Shown in pieces: positions 1-8,351 of a DNA stretch of 12,496 bases. The notes under the pieces are model-generated. The model did no database searches and was not told where the DNA came from. It saw only the letters and a list, made by a program, of their open reading frames with translations. Origin of the DNA: Ignavibacteriaceae bacterium. Its GTDB lineage: Bacteria; Bacteroidota; Ignavibacteria; Ignavibacteriales; Ignavibacteriaceae. The DNA lies in NCBI GenBank assembly GCA_025449775.1, contig JANWIS010000085.1, positions 1 through 12,496 of the forward strand, given 5' to 3'. Position 1 is the first letter of the stretch; each line of letters opens with the position of its first letter. The translations under genes were made by a program, and so were the position numbers.

Positions 1-93
1 AAAATAATTTAATTTCTTATGTTAAAGATTCGTTCCGGCTAACTTCCATTTCCATTTTTACTTAGACTGCGTTATAAATAATCTCACTGGCAA

Positions 94-603
94 ATGATCA
101 AAGAACTATTTTTTGCTTCGGAAGATTTTTTTGGGATTAAGATTGAAGTTCTCTGTTCCCGGATTGGTATAATGAAAATTCTGATAAATAAAAATCAGGA
201 ATCTGGAAGACTCGCAGGTGTAACTCAAATATCTTCTGAAGATGATAAGATGTTACATGCTTTCATACAATTGAGAGAATATTTTCTACTGCAAAGAAAA
301 GTATTTACTCTCCCTTTGGAAATATCAGGATCGGATTTTCAAAAACAAGTATGGGAAGAACTCCAAAAAATTCCATACGGAGAAACCATTTCATACAATC
401 AGCTTGCATTACGGCTGGGTGATCAAAAATTAATACGGGCTGCAGCATCTGCAAACGGAGCTAATCCGTTGCCAATAGTAATCCCTTGTCATCGAGTGAT
501 TGGAACTGATGGAAGTCTTACAGGTTATGGTGGAGGTTTGGATGTAAAACAAAAATTGCTTGAATTGGAAGGAAGCTGGACTCTGAGTTTATTTCAAAAT
601 TAA
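94..603 (+). CDS. ogt: Methylated-DNA--protein-cysteine methyltransferase (Ogt/MGMT family)
   Basis: This 169-residue protein is a suicide DNA-repair enzyme that moves alkyl groups from O6-alkylguanine (and O4-alkylthymine) to its own cysteine. The family signature IPCHRVIG is visible, with the acceptor cysteine at residue 132. Upstream is the winged-helix DNA-binding part: FQKQVWEELQKIPYGETISY (about 82-101), then IRAAASANGANP with the arginine finger at R115. The glycine-rich GYGGGLDVKQKLLELEG follows the active site. The N-terminal third is the degenerate ribonuclease-H-like domain usual for the family, and the length is normal. An in-frame stop at 79-81 limits the start; ATG at 94 has no clear Shine-Dalgarno sequence. 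ATG at 172 is an alternative, but it would cut the first strand of the N-terminal domain. The gene appears monocistronic. The family assignment is firm; the start is less so. Confidence 0.93.
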   Translation: MIKELFFASEDFFGIKIEVLCSRIGIMKILINKNQESGRLAGVTQISSEDDKMLHAFIQLREYFLLQRKVFTLPLEISGSDFQKQVWEELQKIPYGETISYNQLALRLGDQKLIRAAASANGANPLPIVIPCHRVIGTDGSLTGYGGGLDVKQKLLELEGSWTLSLFQN

Positions 604-635
604 ATACTGTGAATGACTAAAACATTTTATCTAAA

Positions 636-669
636 AAATGCGACAGAAACCAATATTCCCATCGCATTT
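636..669 (-). terminator. Possible terminator of the small basic protein gene
   Basis: An 8-bp inverted repeat (AAATGCGA at 636-643, TCGCATTT at 662-669) has an 18-base loop. Read on the minus strand, the stem leads into a run of six T, which is the layout of an intrinsic terminator about 30 bases past the stop codon of the small minus-strand gene. The long loop makes it weak. It is not T-rich on the plus side, so it probably does not serve the alkyltransferase gene. Confidence 0.4.
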
Positions 670-698
670 ACTTAATGCTGAACTTTTTATTGCAAATA

Positions 699-863
699 TT
701 ACTTTATATCAGCCATTTTACTGATATCTTCTACCTTCACAAACTTTTCATTGAATTTATAACTACCTTTTGCTGATTTTACTGCTTTAATGAGCTTTAC
801 AGTCAAAAGTTCATTCTTCTTTTTCTTCTTTAATTTATCTGAAAATGATTGTTGTTTAGCCAT
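699..863 (-). CDS. Small basic protein resembling DUF4295 (possible ribosome-associated protein)
   Basis: This 54-residue reading frame starts at ATG (863-861) and stops at TAA (701-699). A strong Shine-Dalgarno AAAGGAG (bases 869-875 read on the minus strand) sits five bases before the start. The protein begins MAKQQ, has a lysine run (KLKKKKKNE) and then LIKAVKSAKGSYKFNEKFV. From memory of the family, that last stretch follows the pattern of Bacteroidota DUF4295 proteins (about 50 residues, IKMVKSpKTGAYxFxE...). DUF4295 usually lies beside rpmB and rpmG, and I recall it being seen as an extra large-subunit protein in a Bacteroidota ribosome structure. Here there are no ribosomal neighbours. 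Coding status is well supported by start, spacing and composition; the family link is inference from pattern and needs a profile search. No membrane segment or signal peptide is visible. Confidence 0.72.
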   Translation of the reverse strand: MAKQQSFSDKLKKKKKNELLTVKLIKAVKSAKGSYKFNEKFVKVEDISKMADIK

Positions 864-946
864 TTCAACTCCTTTGATTTGAGGGGTAAATATATCAATT
901 CCGAGTGCAAAAAAAAACGAAATAACTTATTATTAGTAAAATAGTG

Positions 947-974
947 TTAACAATTTGAACCCTATTAATATAAG
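947..974 (+). promoter_or_regulatory. Candidate promoter for plsY-gpsA
   Basis: TTAACA (947-952) and TATAAG (969-974) are separated by 16 bases, in the AT-rich gap between the divergent small gene and plsY. This would leave a leader of roughly 100 bases before the plsY start. The gap 864-1080 holds no other gene I can support. The boxes are imperfect and AT-rich sequence gives such matches by chance, so this is only a candidate. Confidence 0.27.
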
Positions 975-1080
975 GTATCATCTAACCATCTTATTTTCCG
1001 CAAATATTTTCTGGTATGAAATTTCATTGTTTATTAAGGGTTAAATGATTAATTTTATTACTCAAAATTAAGGCATAGAA

Positions 1081-1752
1081 ATGTTGTTATTGGCTATAAT
1101 AGTAATCCTTTCATATCTGGTTGGTTCGATACCAACAAGCATTATTGTATCCAAAGCTGTACGAGGAATCGATATCCGTAATCATGGCAGTGGAAACGCT
1201 GGTGGAACAAATGTAATGAGAGTTTTGGGCTGGAAGTACGGATTGATGGTAATATTACTCGATACTTTAAAAGGTGCAATCGCTGTAATAATTATTGCAA
1301 GATTGTATTACGGTCCTCTACCTTTTCAAAACGTTTCTCCGTTTGATGATTTTACATTGGTTCAGATAATTGCAGGAGTTGCTGCGGTTGTTGGACATAT
1401 CTGGACTGTCTTTGCTGAATTCAAAGGTGGTAAAGGTATTGCAACAGCACTCGGTATGTTATTGATGTTAGTAACAGTTGATATGCTCATTGCTCTTGGA
1501 ATATTTACACTGGTTGTTCTTATTTCCCGATACGTTTCACTGGGATCTATAATAGGAACCTTAAGTGTTCCATCAACTTTATTTATAAGAGAAAATCTTT
1601 TTCATGTAGATATTCCGGGTTATAGTACACTCTTTCCATTTATTATAGGTGTTTCATTCCTAGTGGTCTTTACACATAGAAAGAATCTTGTACGACTAAT
1701 TAACGGAAATGAGACCAAAATTAGTTTCAGGAAGAAAACAAAACTGAATTAG
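1081..1752 (+). CDS. plsY: Glycerol-3-phosphate acyltransferase PlsY (acyl-phosphate dependent)
   Basis: This 223-residue integral membrane enzyme transfers an acyl group from acyl-phosphate to sn-1 of glycerol-3-phosphate, making lysophosphatidic acid, the first committed step of phospholipid synthesis. Family motifs are clear: GSIPTS near residues 15-20, HGSGNAGGTNVMR at 35-47 (active-site and phosphate-binding loop), FKGGKGIATALG at 114-125 and FTHRKNLVRLINGNE at 197-211. Several hydrophobic segments (about 1-23, 52-73, 92-112, 121-148, 183-197) fit the polytopic family fold. The basic tail FRKKTKLN is probably cytoplasmic. The gene ends directly against the gpsA start with no spacer, so the two are likely translated as a coupled pair. 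The Shine-Dalgarno sequence is weak (AAGG about 8 bases upstream). Confidence 0.95.
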   Translation: MLLLAIIVILSYLVGSIPTSIIVSKAVRGIDIRNHGSGNAGGTNVMRVLGWKYGLMVILLDTLKGAIAVIIIARLYYGPLPFQNVSPFDDFTLVQIIAGVAAVVGHIWTVFAEFKGGKGIATALGMLLMLVTVDMLIALGIFTLVVLISRYVSLGSIIGTLSVPSTLFIRENLFHVDIPGYSTLFPFIIGVSFLVVFTHRKNLVRLINGNETKISFRKKTKLN

Positions 1753-2748
1753 ATGAAGATTTCAGTTCTCGGAGCTGGCGGCTGGGGAACTACCCTCGCA
1801 ATTTTACTTCACTACAATGGACATGATATAACTCTTTGGGAATATAAAAAGAGTTATGCTAAAGAATTAATTAAAAAGCGCACCAACCATAACTATCTTC
1901 CTGGAATAAAAATACCCAAAGAAATACTAATCACATCAGACATCGAAGAATCTATCGACAAAAAAAATCTGATCGTCTTTGCAATCCCATCTCAGTTTCT
2001 GAGAAAAGTAGTTGAAAAAATAAATTACCACAAAATTGAAGATGCAATTCTTGTAAGTGTGTCAAAGGGAATTGAAAAGAACAGCCTGATGACTATGTCT
2101 CAATTATTACATGATGTTTTTCCACGAATAAACGAAAACCAAATCGGTGTTATCTCCGGTCCAAGTCATGCAGAAGAAGTCAGTAGAAGAGTTCCGACTG
2201 CAGTTGTTGCAGCATCAGTCGATATAGAAACATCAAAAACTATTCAGGCTGCATTTATGACTTCATATTTCAGAGTTTATGCTTCAAAAGATATTCTCGG
2301 AGTTGAACTTGGTGGTGCATTTAAAAACATTATTGCAATTGGTGCTGGAATAATTGATGGTGCGGGATTCGGAGATAACACAAAAGCTGCTATTATGACT
2401 CGTGGTGTTGCAGAGATCTCACGGCTTGGTTTAGCAATGGGTGCAAGACCAGAAACTTTTGCGGGATTGTCAGGTATGGGAGATTTAATAGTTACTTGTA
2501 TGAGCAGACACAGCCGGAACAGATATGTCGGTGAACAAATTGGAAAAGGAAAAAAGCTGAAGCAAATTCTCAAATCAATGGATCAGGTTGCTGAAGGAGT
2601 TGAGACAACAAGATCTGCAAAACAACTAGCTGATAAAAATAAAATCGAAACTCCCATTACAAACGAGGTGTATAAAATTCTTTACGAGAAAAAAGATCCT
2701 GTAAAAGCAACCACAGATTTGATGACAAGAGATATGAAGAGCGAGTGA
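1753..2748 (+). CDS. gpsA: NAD(P)H-dependent glycerol-3-phosphate dehydrogenase
   Basis: This 331-residue cytosolic enzyme reduces dihydroxyacetone phosphate to sn-glycerol-3-phosphate. The N-terminal Rossmann fold shows GAGGWGTTLA at residues 7-16. ISGPSHAEEV (134-143) is the conserved family loop. GGAFKNIIAIGAGI carries the catalytic lysine at 191. NTKAAIMTRGVAEISRL (209-225) and TFAGLSGMGDLIVTCMSRHS with SRNR at 254-257 complete the substrate-binding helical domain. Length is normal. The start codon abuts the plsY stop codon, and its product is the PlsY substrate, so the pair forms a metabolic unit. It converges on the asparagine-synthase-like gene with only 12 bases between the stop codons and no convincing terminator, so read-through in both directions is possible. 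Confidence 0.97.
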   Translation: MKISVLGAGGWGTTLAILLHYNGHDITLWEYKKSYAKELIKKRTNHNYLPGIKIPKEILITSDIEESIDKKNLIVFAIPSQFLRKVVEKINYHKIEDAILVSVSKGIEKNSLMTMSQLLHDVFPRINENQIGVISGPSHAEEVSRRVPTAVVAASVDIETSKTIQAAFMTSYFRVYASKDILGVELGGAFKNIIAIGAGIIDGAGFGDNTKAAIMTRGVAEISRLGLAMGARPETFAGLSGMGDLIVTCMSRHSRNRYVGEQIGKGKKLKQILKSMDQVAEGVETTRSAKQLADKNKIETPITNEVYKILYEKKDPVKATTDLMTRDMKSE

Positions 2749-2760
2749 ATAAATAACATT

Positions 2761-4458
2761 TTATTTAGTAATCCCCTGCCTGAATAATTCAAAAGATAAA
2801 AACCAATCTAACTCAGGATTAAATCCTTTTTCATCAATCAAAATATCTGCGGCTAACTTTTTAATTTTCCCCTGATCATAAAATTCACAATTCCTGATTT
2901 CTGATGATGCAACTACATCATTGATGAATTCTTTTAGCGATTTAAAAAATTCTATGGATTTATTGCTCCGATATTTTATTCCCATATAATTTTTAATTCT
3001 GGAACGAAGTTTTACACCAAATGATGAGGAGTTGAAAGGATGAATATTATTTCCTTTAACTAACGGAAGTTTCGATAGTTGAATTGAATTGTGTTTTATC
3101 AATTGCCTGAACAACTTACCATTAGATCTGTAATTATTTTCAATATTAAACAATAACTTTAAAAGTGTTTTTTGAACGAATGGCATAAATGAAATTATAT
3201 ACTGATCAACTCTAATCTGTTCGGGTGAATAGGAGTTTGGCAACCTTGTCCTGATTGAAAACAAATCTACCCAGTTTGCAGATCCAAATTCCTTTGCATC
3301 CGGTAATTGCATTAATAAATTCTCAATTTGTCCGGCGGCTCCTTTTTCCATTTCATTAATTGCCTCATCTGAAAAGATATTGGCTTTACTATGCTTAAGC
3401 AGGTTGCAAATTTTTCCAGCATTTTTTTGTAATAAAGATTTTCTACCAAGGATTAATAATTTATTTGCAAACTGTCTTCTCCAGATTTCACCAAATCCCC
3501 CATCTATAATAAAATTATTTTGCCCTTCGAGTTTATCATAAAATCTCAAATTCAAAACTGAGCTAACCGGATTTGTAACAACAGATTGCACAGCATAATT
3601 CTTAATTAACGCGATTAGTTTTTCATTGGATGGTAATACATCATCTATTATCTCGTTTTGCAAATTGCAGCGAGATAATAATTCTTGTGCAATTTTGGAA
3701 TCAGGATGATTCGGATCCCCAAAAGTGTGTGTTTCCCACAGACCCGGATTTTTATTTACGAGATAAGAGAGAAGTAGTCTTGAATCTAATCCCCCAGATA
3801 AGCTGAGAGCTGTTTTTTTGTTGTCGATGCACACTAATTTTTTTACTGCTGTATCAAATTCATCAATACTTCCTGCTGATTCAAAATCAGGCTGCCAAAG
3901 ATTTTCTTCAACTTTCAGAATATCTTTTTTTATCCTGGCACTTGCACTTACAATTCTCTTAACACATTTTATAAAACAATTACCTGATACCTGATTGTAC
4001 AGCAGCCATCTTGACCCGAACTCTTTCAAATCAATTTCAATGTTGATAAAATATTTAAGCCAATCTATCCGGGTTGTAAAACCAAATCCATCCGGAAGTT
4101 TTACCAGGTAGATATCTCTTAATCCAATTTCATCTGTAAAAATTTTAATTTCATTATCAGAATACTTAACTGCAATAAAATGTCCGTTGATTTCATTAAT
4201 ATTTATTTCATCCCGGCTTAAATAATTTTCCCAGCCATTAGCATCCAAAATTTTATATCCATCACCAGATTGTAAAAGACCAACTCCAGCTACTGACCAG
4301 CAAGAGGATAAATTAGGATAGGATTTAAAAAAAATCGTTTTGTTATTTCCACCGGAATGAATAATGAGGTTGGAATCTTGATATGAATGAATGGAAGTAT
4401 CAGGGGATTTTATTTCAACTCTTTGATTATTTCCAAAATATCCGAAAATCCAGCTCAT
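2761..4458 (-). CDS. Asparagine-synthase-like ATP-dependent amidotransferase lacking the glutaminase cysteine
   Basis: This 565-residue protein has the two-domain layout of class-B asparagine synthetases. The synthetase domain contains the ATP pyrophosphatase motif LSLSGGLDSRLLLSYL (SGGLDS at 221-226) and continues with THTFGDPNHPDSKIAQELL. The N-terminal Ntn-type domain is degenerate. Active glutamine-dependent enzymes begin Met-Cys-Gly-Ile-Phe-Gly; this one begins MSWIFGYFG, so the nucleophilic cysteine is a serine. Residues about 91-120 (NGHFIAVKY...TDEIGLRDIYL) still resemble the end of the glutaminase fold. It may activate a carboxylate with ATP and use ammonia or another amine, as beta-lactam synthetase and lasso-peptide cyclases do, or act on a sugar or peptide. 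The substrate cannot be named. It lies 27 bases after the dGTPase gene on the same strand and is probably co-transcribed. No Shine-Dalgarno sequence is visible. Confidence 0.8.
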   Translation of the reverse strand: MSWIFGYFGNNQRVEIKSPDTSIHSYQDSNLIIHSGGNNKTIFFKSYPNLSSCWSVAGVGLLQSGDGYKILDANGWENYLSRDEININEINGHFIAVKYSDNEIKIFTDEIGLRDIYLVKLPDGFGFTTRIDWLKYFINIEIDLKEFGSRWLLYNQVSGNCFIKCVKRIVSASARIKKDILKVEENLWQPDFESAGSIDEFDTAVKKLVCIDNKKTALSLSGGLDSRLLLSYLVNKNPGLWETHTFGDPNHPDSKIAQELLSRCNLQNEIIDDVLPSNEKLIALIKNYAVQSVVTNPVSSVLNLRFYDKLEGQNNFIIDGGFGEIWRRQFANKLLILGRKSLLQKNAGKICNLLKHSKANIFSDEAINEMEKGAAGQIENLLMQLPDAKEFGSANWVDLFSIRTRLPNSYSPEQIRVDQYIISFMPFVQKTLLKLLFNIENNYRSNGKLFRQLIKHNSIQLSKLPLVKGNNIHPFNSSSFGVKLRSRIKNYMGIKYRSNKSIEFFKSLKEFINDVVASSEIRNCEFYDQGKIKKLAADILIDEKGFNPELDWFLSFELFRQGITK

Positions 4459-4485
4459 AGAATAAAATTATTATTAACTTTTGTT

Positions 4486-5853
4486 TTACTCAGTAACTCT
4501 TCCACCCGGCAAAGAAATTCCCTTTATCTTTCTGAAAAGCGAAACAGCAAGTGAATCTGTCATTCCTGAAACAAAATCAATTATCCTTAATAAACGGAGA
4601 TACAGATCCTCAGGAATTTCCTCTGTAATTCTTGCTGGCAGAAGTGCAAAGACAGCTTCATTTTTTGCAGAGACATTCCCGGCATAAGCTTCATTGTAGG
4701 ATTGAATAAAAGTATCTAACAATCCTCCTAAAACTTCATATCCGGCGACTTCTCTTTCAACTACGCTTCTGGATTTATAAATCTTCTCAACCGAAACATC
4801 TTTAATTGTTTTTAATGCTTTAGCTTTTTTTATCCTGCTGATAACATCATCTTCAAACTTACCGGACAAAATATTTTTTTCCTGATCAAGAAAAACTTTT
4901 GCAATTTCATTTACCAGTTCACTTATTGCAACTGCACGTAAATATCCAATGCGATCTTTTTCATCTTTTTCTTTGTAACCACGGATATCACTTTTATTAA
5001 TTAAGTTCATCAACAATTCTTCGGTTCCTTTAAAGCCAATCAATCCCAGCCTGAAACCGTCTTCAAGATCCATTATTCTGTAACAAATGTCATCTGCCGC
5101 TTCAACAAGAAATGCTAAAGGATGCCGGCACCACCAGTAAATATTTTTATTCTTCTTATAAGTAAGACCTATCATCTCTGCAATTTCTTTAAACAAATCT
5201 TTTTCTGCCTGGAAGAAACCGTACTTTATATAAGATTTTTTCAGAACCAACTCGTTATGCAATCCGATTTTAGATTCTCTTGGATATTTAGTTACCGCAG
5301 CAAGTGTTGAATGAGTTAGTCGTAGTCCCCCTCTATCTTTTGGATTGTGAAGCTTGGTAATTATTCTAAAACCTTGTGCATTTCCTTCGTACTTTACAAG
5401 ATCAGCCCATTTTTTTTCATCATTGATTTTTGATTTGAAAAATTTTCCATTCCCGTTACGAAAGAATTCTGCAATAGCATCTTCTCCCGAGTGACCGAAT
5501 GGAGGATTTCCGATATCATGAGCAAGACAAGCCGCTGCAATTATTTCTCCAAAATGAAATCTTGTAAACTTGTTTTTTAAAAGTGGATTCCTGCTGATTA
5601 CAGTTTCACCAACAAGGTTACCTAATGATCTTCCGACACAGGAAACTTCGAGACTGTGTGTTAACCTTGTATGAACGAAATCACTTTCAGGCAACGGGAA
5701 CACCTGTGTTTTATCCTGCAGTCTTCTGAATGCTGGAGAAAAAACAATCCTGTCAAAATCTTTCTGGAATTCGCTTCTTCCATCGGCAGATTTTTGTTTC
5801 GATGAAACTTTTTCACCGAGACGTGAATCTTTTAAGAGTTCTTCCCAATCCAA
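4486..5853 (-). CDS. dgt: Deoxyguanosinetriphosphate triphosphohydrolase-like HD-domain protein
   Basis: This 455-residue member of the dGTPase family cleaves dNTPs to deoxynucleoside and triphosphate, controlling the nucleotide pool. HD-domain metal ligands are visible: H66 in RLTHSLEV, H112-D113 in CLAHDIGNPPFGHSGED, and D254 in VEAADDICYRIMDLED. FDRIVFSPAFRRLQDKTQVF (33-52) and YEGNAQGFRI (155-164) are further family signatures. The start is TTG at 5853-5851. An in-frame TAA at 5871-5869 excludes anything further upstream, and AAGGAA (bases 5861-5866 read on the minus strand) sits 7 bases before the TTG, so this start is well supported. It diverges from recG across 106 bases and leads into the asparagine-synthase-like gene. 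dGTP specificity is not proven; homologues can be broad dNTPases activated by other dNTPs. Confidence 0.93.
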   Translation of the reverse strand: MDWEELLKDSRLGEKVSSKQKSADGRSEFQKDFDRIVFSPAFRRLQDKTQVFPLPESDFVHTRLTHSLEVSCVGRSLGNLVGETVISRNPLLKNKFTRFHFGEIIAAACLAHDIGNPPFGHSGEDAIAEFFRNGNGKFFKSKINDEKKWADLVKYEGNAQGFRIITKLHNPKDRGGLRLTHSTLAAVTKYPRESKIGLHNELVLKKSYIKYGFFQAEKDLFKEIAEMIGLTYKKNKNIYWWCRHPLAFLVEAADDICYRIMDLEDGFRLGLIGFKGTEELLMNLINKSDIRGYKEKDEKDRIGYLRAVAISELVNEIAKVFLDQEKNILSGKFEDDVISRIKKAKALKTIKDVSVEKIYKSRSVVEREVAGYEVLGGLLDTFIQSYNEAYAGNVSAKNEAVFALLPARITEEIPEDLYLRLLRIIDFVSGMTDSLAVSLFRKIKGISLPGGRVTE

Positions 5854-5860
5854 TTTATAG

Positions 5861-5866
5861 TTCCTT
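5861..5866 (-). promoter_or_regulatory. Shine-Dalgarno sequence fixing the TTG start of dgt
   Basis: On the minus strand this reads AAGGAA and lies 7 bases upstream of the TTG at 5853-5851. With the in-frame stop at 5871-5869 it leaves TTG as the only reasonable start. Confidence 0.7.
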
Positions 5867-5959
5867 ATTTAATACTCCTGGTTAAATTAAAAATAATTTT
5901 CATAAAAGCTTTAAGTGATTCTTTTGAGATTGGCTGGATGATAGATTATTTTTCATCCG

Positions 5960-8170
5960 ATGAAATCAATATCAAAAAATACTCTCGATGAGCCCGTTCA
6001 ATATTTAAAATCTGTTGGACCGAAAAGATCGGAGTCATTTTCAAAAATCGGCATAAATTCTGTCCGCGATCTGCTTTATTATTTTCCTTCCCGTCATCTC
6101 GATCGAACAACAGTCCTTAATGCAGCAAAAGCTTATGGTTATTTAATGAATGGATATGATGGTGAACTAACCGTGATTGGTAAAGTCTATGAGAAAGAAA
6201 AGAAAAGATTTGGAAAGAGAGAAATCTTAAAAATTCAATTTAAGGATTCGACTGGTTTCTTTGAATGTGTCTGGTTCCGTGCAACAAAATATTTTTATTC
6301 TGTTTTTAATGAAGGAGATTTATTTGCTATTTCTTCAAAACCTGAAAAGTCAAAATATGGTGCTTTACAGTTTATTCATCCTGATTTTGACCGGATAAGC
6401 GAAGAAGAAGAAAAAAGTTTTTTACACACCGGGAAGATCATTCCGTTTTACCGAATACCGAAAGAGCTGCGGTCGGGCAACATTGGTGATCTGAGCTTAC
6501 GAAAAATAATCAGCATTGCTGTTGAAAATTATGCTGACCAGATCGATGAAACTCTTCCTTTAGAAATTATCAATGAAAACAAGCTGATTGGTCTTACCGA
6601 AGCTATTCGTAATTATCATTTCCCTGAATCAACCGAAAAACTAAATTCGGCAAAAAGACGGTTTAAATTTGAAGAATTATTTTATCTCGAATTGCTCGTT
6701 GCACTTAGAAAACAGAATTACCAGGCCAAGCTTGCCGGGAATAAAATGATCATCAGGACAACACTTGTTCAGAATTTTCTGCAAACTCTTCCATTTGAAT
6801 TAACAAAGGCACAGCTAAAAGTTCTCAGTGAAATAAAGAATGACCTTACTTCAAATAAACCAATGAACAGACTTCTGCAAGGTGATGTGGGAAGCGGAAA
6901 AACAATTGTATCGCTGATTGCAATGTTGATTGCCATTGATAATGGATTTCAGGCAGCTATTATAGCACCGACTGAAATTCTGGCTGATCAGCATGCAAAA
7001 AATATTTCTGCAATGATGAAAAAACTTTATAAACATTTTCCTGAAAGAGAAATTAAAGTCTCATTGCTTCTCGGCGGACAGAAAAAATCAGAGAGAGAAA
7101 AAAGGCTTGAGGAAATTGAACTCCAGGAAGCGGATATAATTGTCGGCACTCATGCATTATTCGAAGAGAAAGTAAAATATAAAAACCTCGGCCTGGTAGT
7201 TATTGATGAACAGCACCGGTTTGGTGTAAGGCAGAGAGCAAAGCTACAGAGCAAAGGCAAAACTCCTGAAGTATTAGTTATGAGTGCAACTCCTATTCCA
7301 AGAACAATCTCTATGACAATTTATGGTGATCTCGATATTTCTATAATTGATGAAATGCCTAAACACAGGAAACCTATAAAAACAGTTCTAAGAGGAGAGA
7401 ATAGGCTTCCGGAGATTTTTAAATTCATTATTGATAAAACCCATGAAGGTTATCAAACTTTTATTGTCTATCCATTAGTTGAAGAATCTGAAAAGCTTGA
7501 GCTTAAAGCTGCAGAAACTTTTTATGATACACTTAAGAAAACTCATCTTAAAAATCTCAGGCTTGGTTTGATCCATGGAAGGATGAGCTGGCAGGAAAAA
7601 GAAGAGCGAATGCTTCTCTTCCTGAAAAAAGAATTTGATGTATTGGTTTCCACAACTGTGATAGAAGTCGGTATCGATATACCGGATGCAAATATTATTC
7701 TTATAAACGATGCACACCGGTTTGGACTCTCACAACTTCATCAGCTAAGAGGACGAGTCGGAAGAAGTGATAAACAGGCGTACTGTGTTCTTGTAACCAG
7801 GGATGAAATTGTACGGTATAATATACAGCAGCGTTTTGATCTTGAGTATCTATCAAGTTCATTAATTGAAAAATATAAATCTGCAATCAGGCTTCAGACA
7901 ATGATCAAAACAAATGATGGTTTTGAAATTGCTGAAACAGATCTCAAGCTTCGTGGACCCGGAGACATATTCAGTACAAAGCAAAGCGGCTTCCCTGATT
8001 TAAAATATGCGGACATAGTTTACGATGCAGATCTTCTCAATATTGCAAAGAAGATTGCTTTCGACCTTATAAATAAAGACCCATCTCTGCAAATGGAAAG
8101 TAATCTTGTAATCAGAAATAATCTTATCAAGCATTACTCAGATAACCTTCAGTACGCAAAGATCGCGTAA
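5960..8170 (+). CDS. recG: ATP-dependent DNA helicase RecG
   Basis: This 736-residue superfamily 2 helicase remodels stalled replication forks and Holliday-like junctions. The N-terminal part (about 10-60) holds a helix-hairpin-helix-like start, VQYLKSVGPKRSESFSKIGI. The OB-fold wedge follows (about 68-145, including GFFECVWF at 99-106). Helicase motifs are complete: Walker A GDVGSGKT at 308-315, APTEILADQH (336-345), Walker B DEQH at 416-419, SATPIPRT at 442-449, VSTTVIEVGIDIPDAN (563-578) and QLRGRVGRS at 595-603. The RecG-specific C-terminal block LRGPGDIFSTKQSGFPDL is present. Length is slightly above the usual roughly 690-700 residues. The ATG at 5960 has no clear Shine-Dalgarno sequence; an ATG at 5938 is in another frame. 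A small inverted repeat lies directly before the start. Confidence 0.97.
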   Translation: MKSISKNTLDEPVQYLKSVGPKRSESFSKIGINSVRDLLYYFPSRHLDRTTVLNAAKAYGYLMNGYDGELTVIGKVYEKEKKRFGKREILKIQFKDSTGFFECVWFRATKYFYSVFNEGDLFAISSKPEKSKYGALQFIHPDFDRISEEEEKSFLHTGKIIPFYRIPKELRSGNIGDLSLRKIISIAVENYADQIDETLPLEIINENKLIGLTEAIRNYHFPESTEKLNSAKRRFKFEELFYLELLVALRKQNYQAKLAGNKMIIRTTLVQNFLQTLPFELTKAQLKVLSEIKNDLTSNKPMNRLLQGDVGSGKTIVSLIAMLIAIDNGFQAAIIAPTEILADQHAKNISAMMKKLYKHFPEREIKVSLLLGGQKKSEREKRLEEIELQEADIIVGTHALFEEKVKYKNLGLVVIDEQHRFGVRQRAKLQSKGKTPEVLVMSATPIPRTISMTIYGDLDISIIDEMPKHRKPIKTVLRGENRLPEIFKFIIDKTHEGYQTFIVYPLVEESEKLELKAAETFYDTLKKTHLKNLRLGLIHGRMSWQEKEERMLLFLKKEFDVLVSTTVIEVGIDIPDANIILINDAHRFGLSQLHQLRGRVGRSDKQAYCVLVTRDEIVRYNIQQRFDLEYLSSSLIEKYKSAIRLQTMIKTNDGFEIAETDLKLRGPGDIFSTKQSGFPDLKYADIVYDADLLNIAKKIAFDLINKDPSLQMESNLVIRNNLIKHYSDNLQYAKIA

Positions 8171-8208
8171 AATATTTTACAACTCCGTTAAAAATATTTT
8201 TTTTCTTC
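8169..8208 (+). terminator. AT-rich terminator after recG
   Basis: The palindromic arm AAAATATTTT at 8169-8178 can pair with the same sequence at 8191-8200 around a 12-base loop, followed by further T bases to 8204. The stem begins inside the recG stop codon. It is almost all A-T pairs, so efficiency is uncertain, but the position and the T run fit an intrinsic terminator. Confidence 0.45.
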
Positions 8209-8351
8209 TGGTTCTCAACAAGAAATTTGTCAGAAAGTTTTCCGGTAAAAAATAATTTTAAATACATGACTCAACAAATAATTTTTCTCTCAGCCATCTG
8301 GTTCATGAAAAATATCATGGAAAATATTTTTAAAAACTTTTTTAAAACATG

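Noticed and set aside
1..93. A possible gene end or promoter at the left edge.
   Set aside because: No frame with recognisable coding content and no convincing promoter boxes are visible in these bases.
2750..2767. Inverted repeat TAAATAA/TTATTTA between gpsA and the convergent gene, as a terminator.
   Set aside because: It is a 7-bp stem of A-T pairs only with no T run, overlapping the stop codon of the minus-strand gene; too weak to call.
4481..4687. A 68-codon plus-strand reading frame opposite the end of dgt.
   Set aside because: It lies antisense to well-conserved dGTPase sequence and shows no family signature or ribosome binding site.
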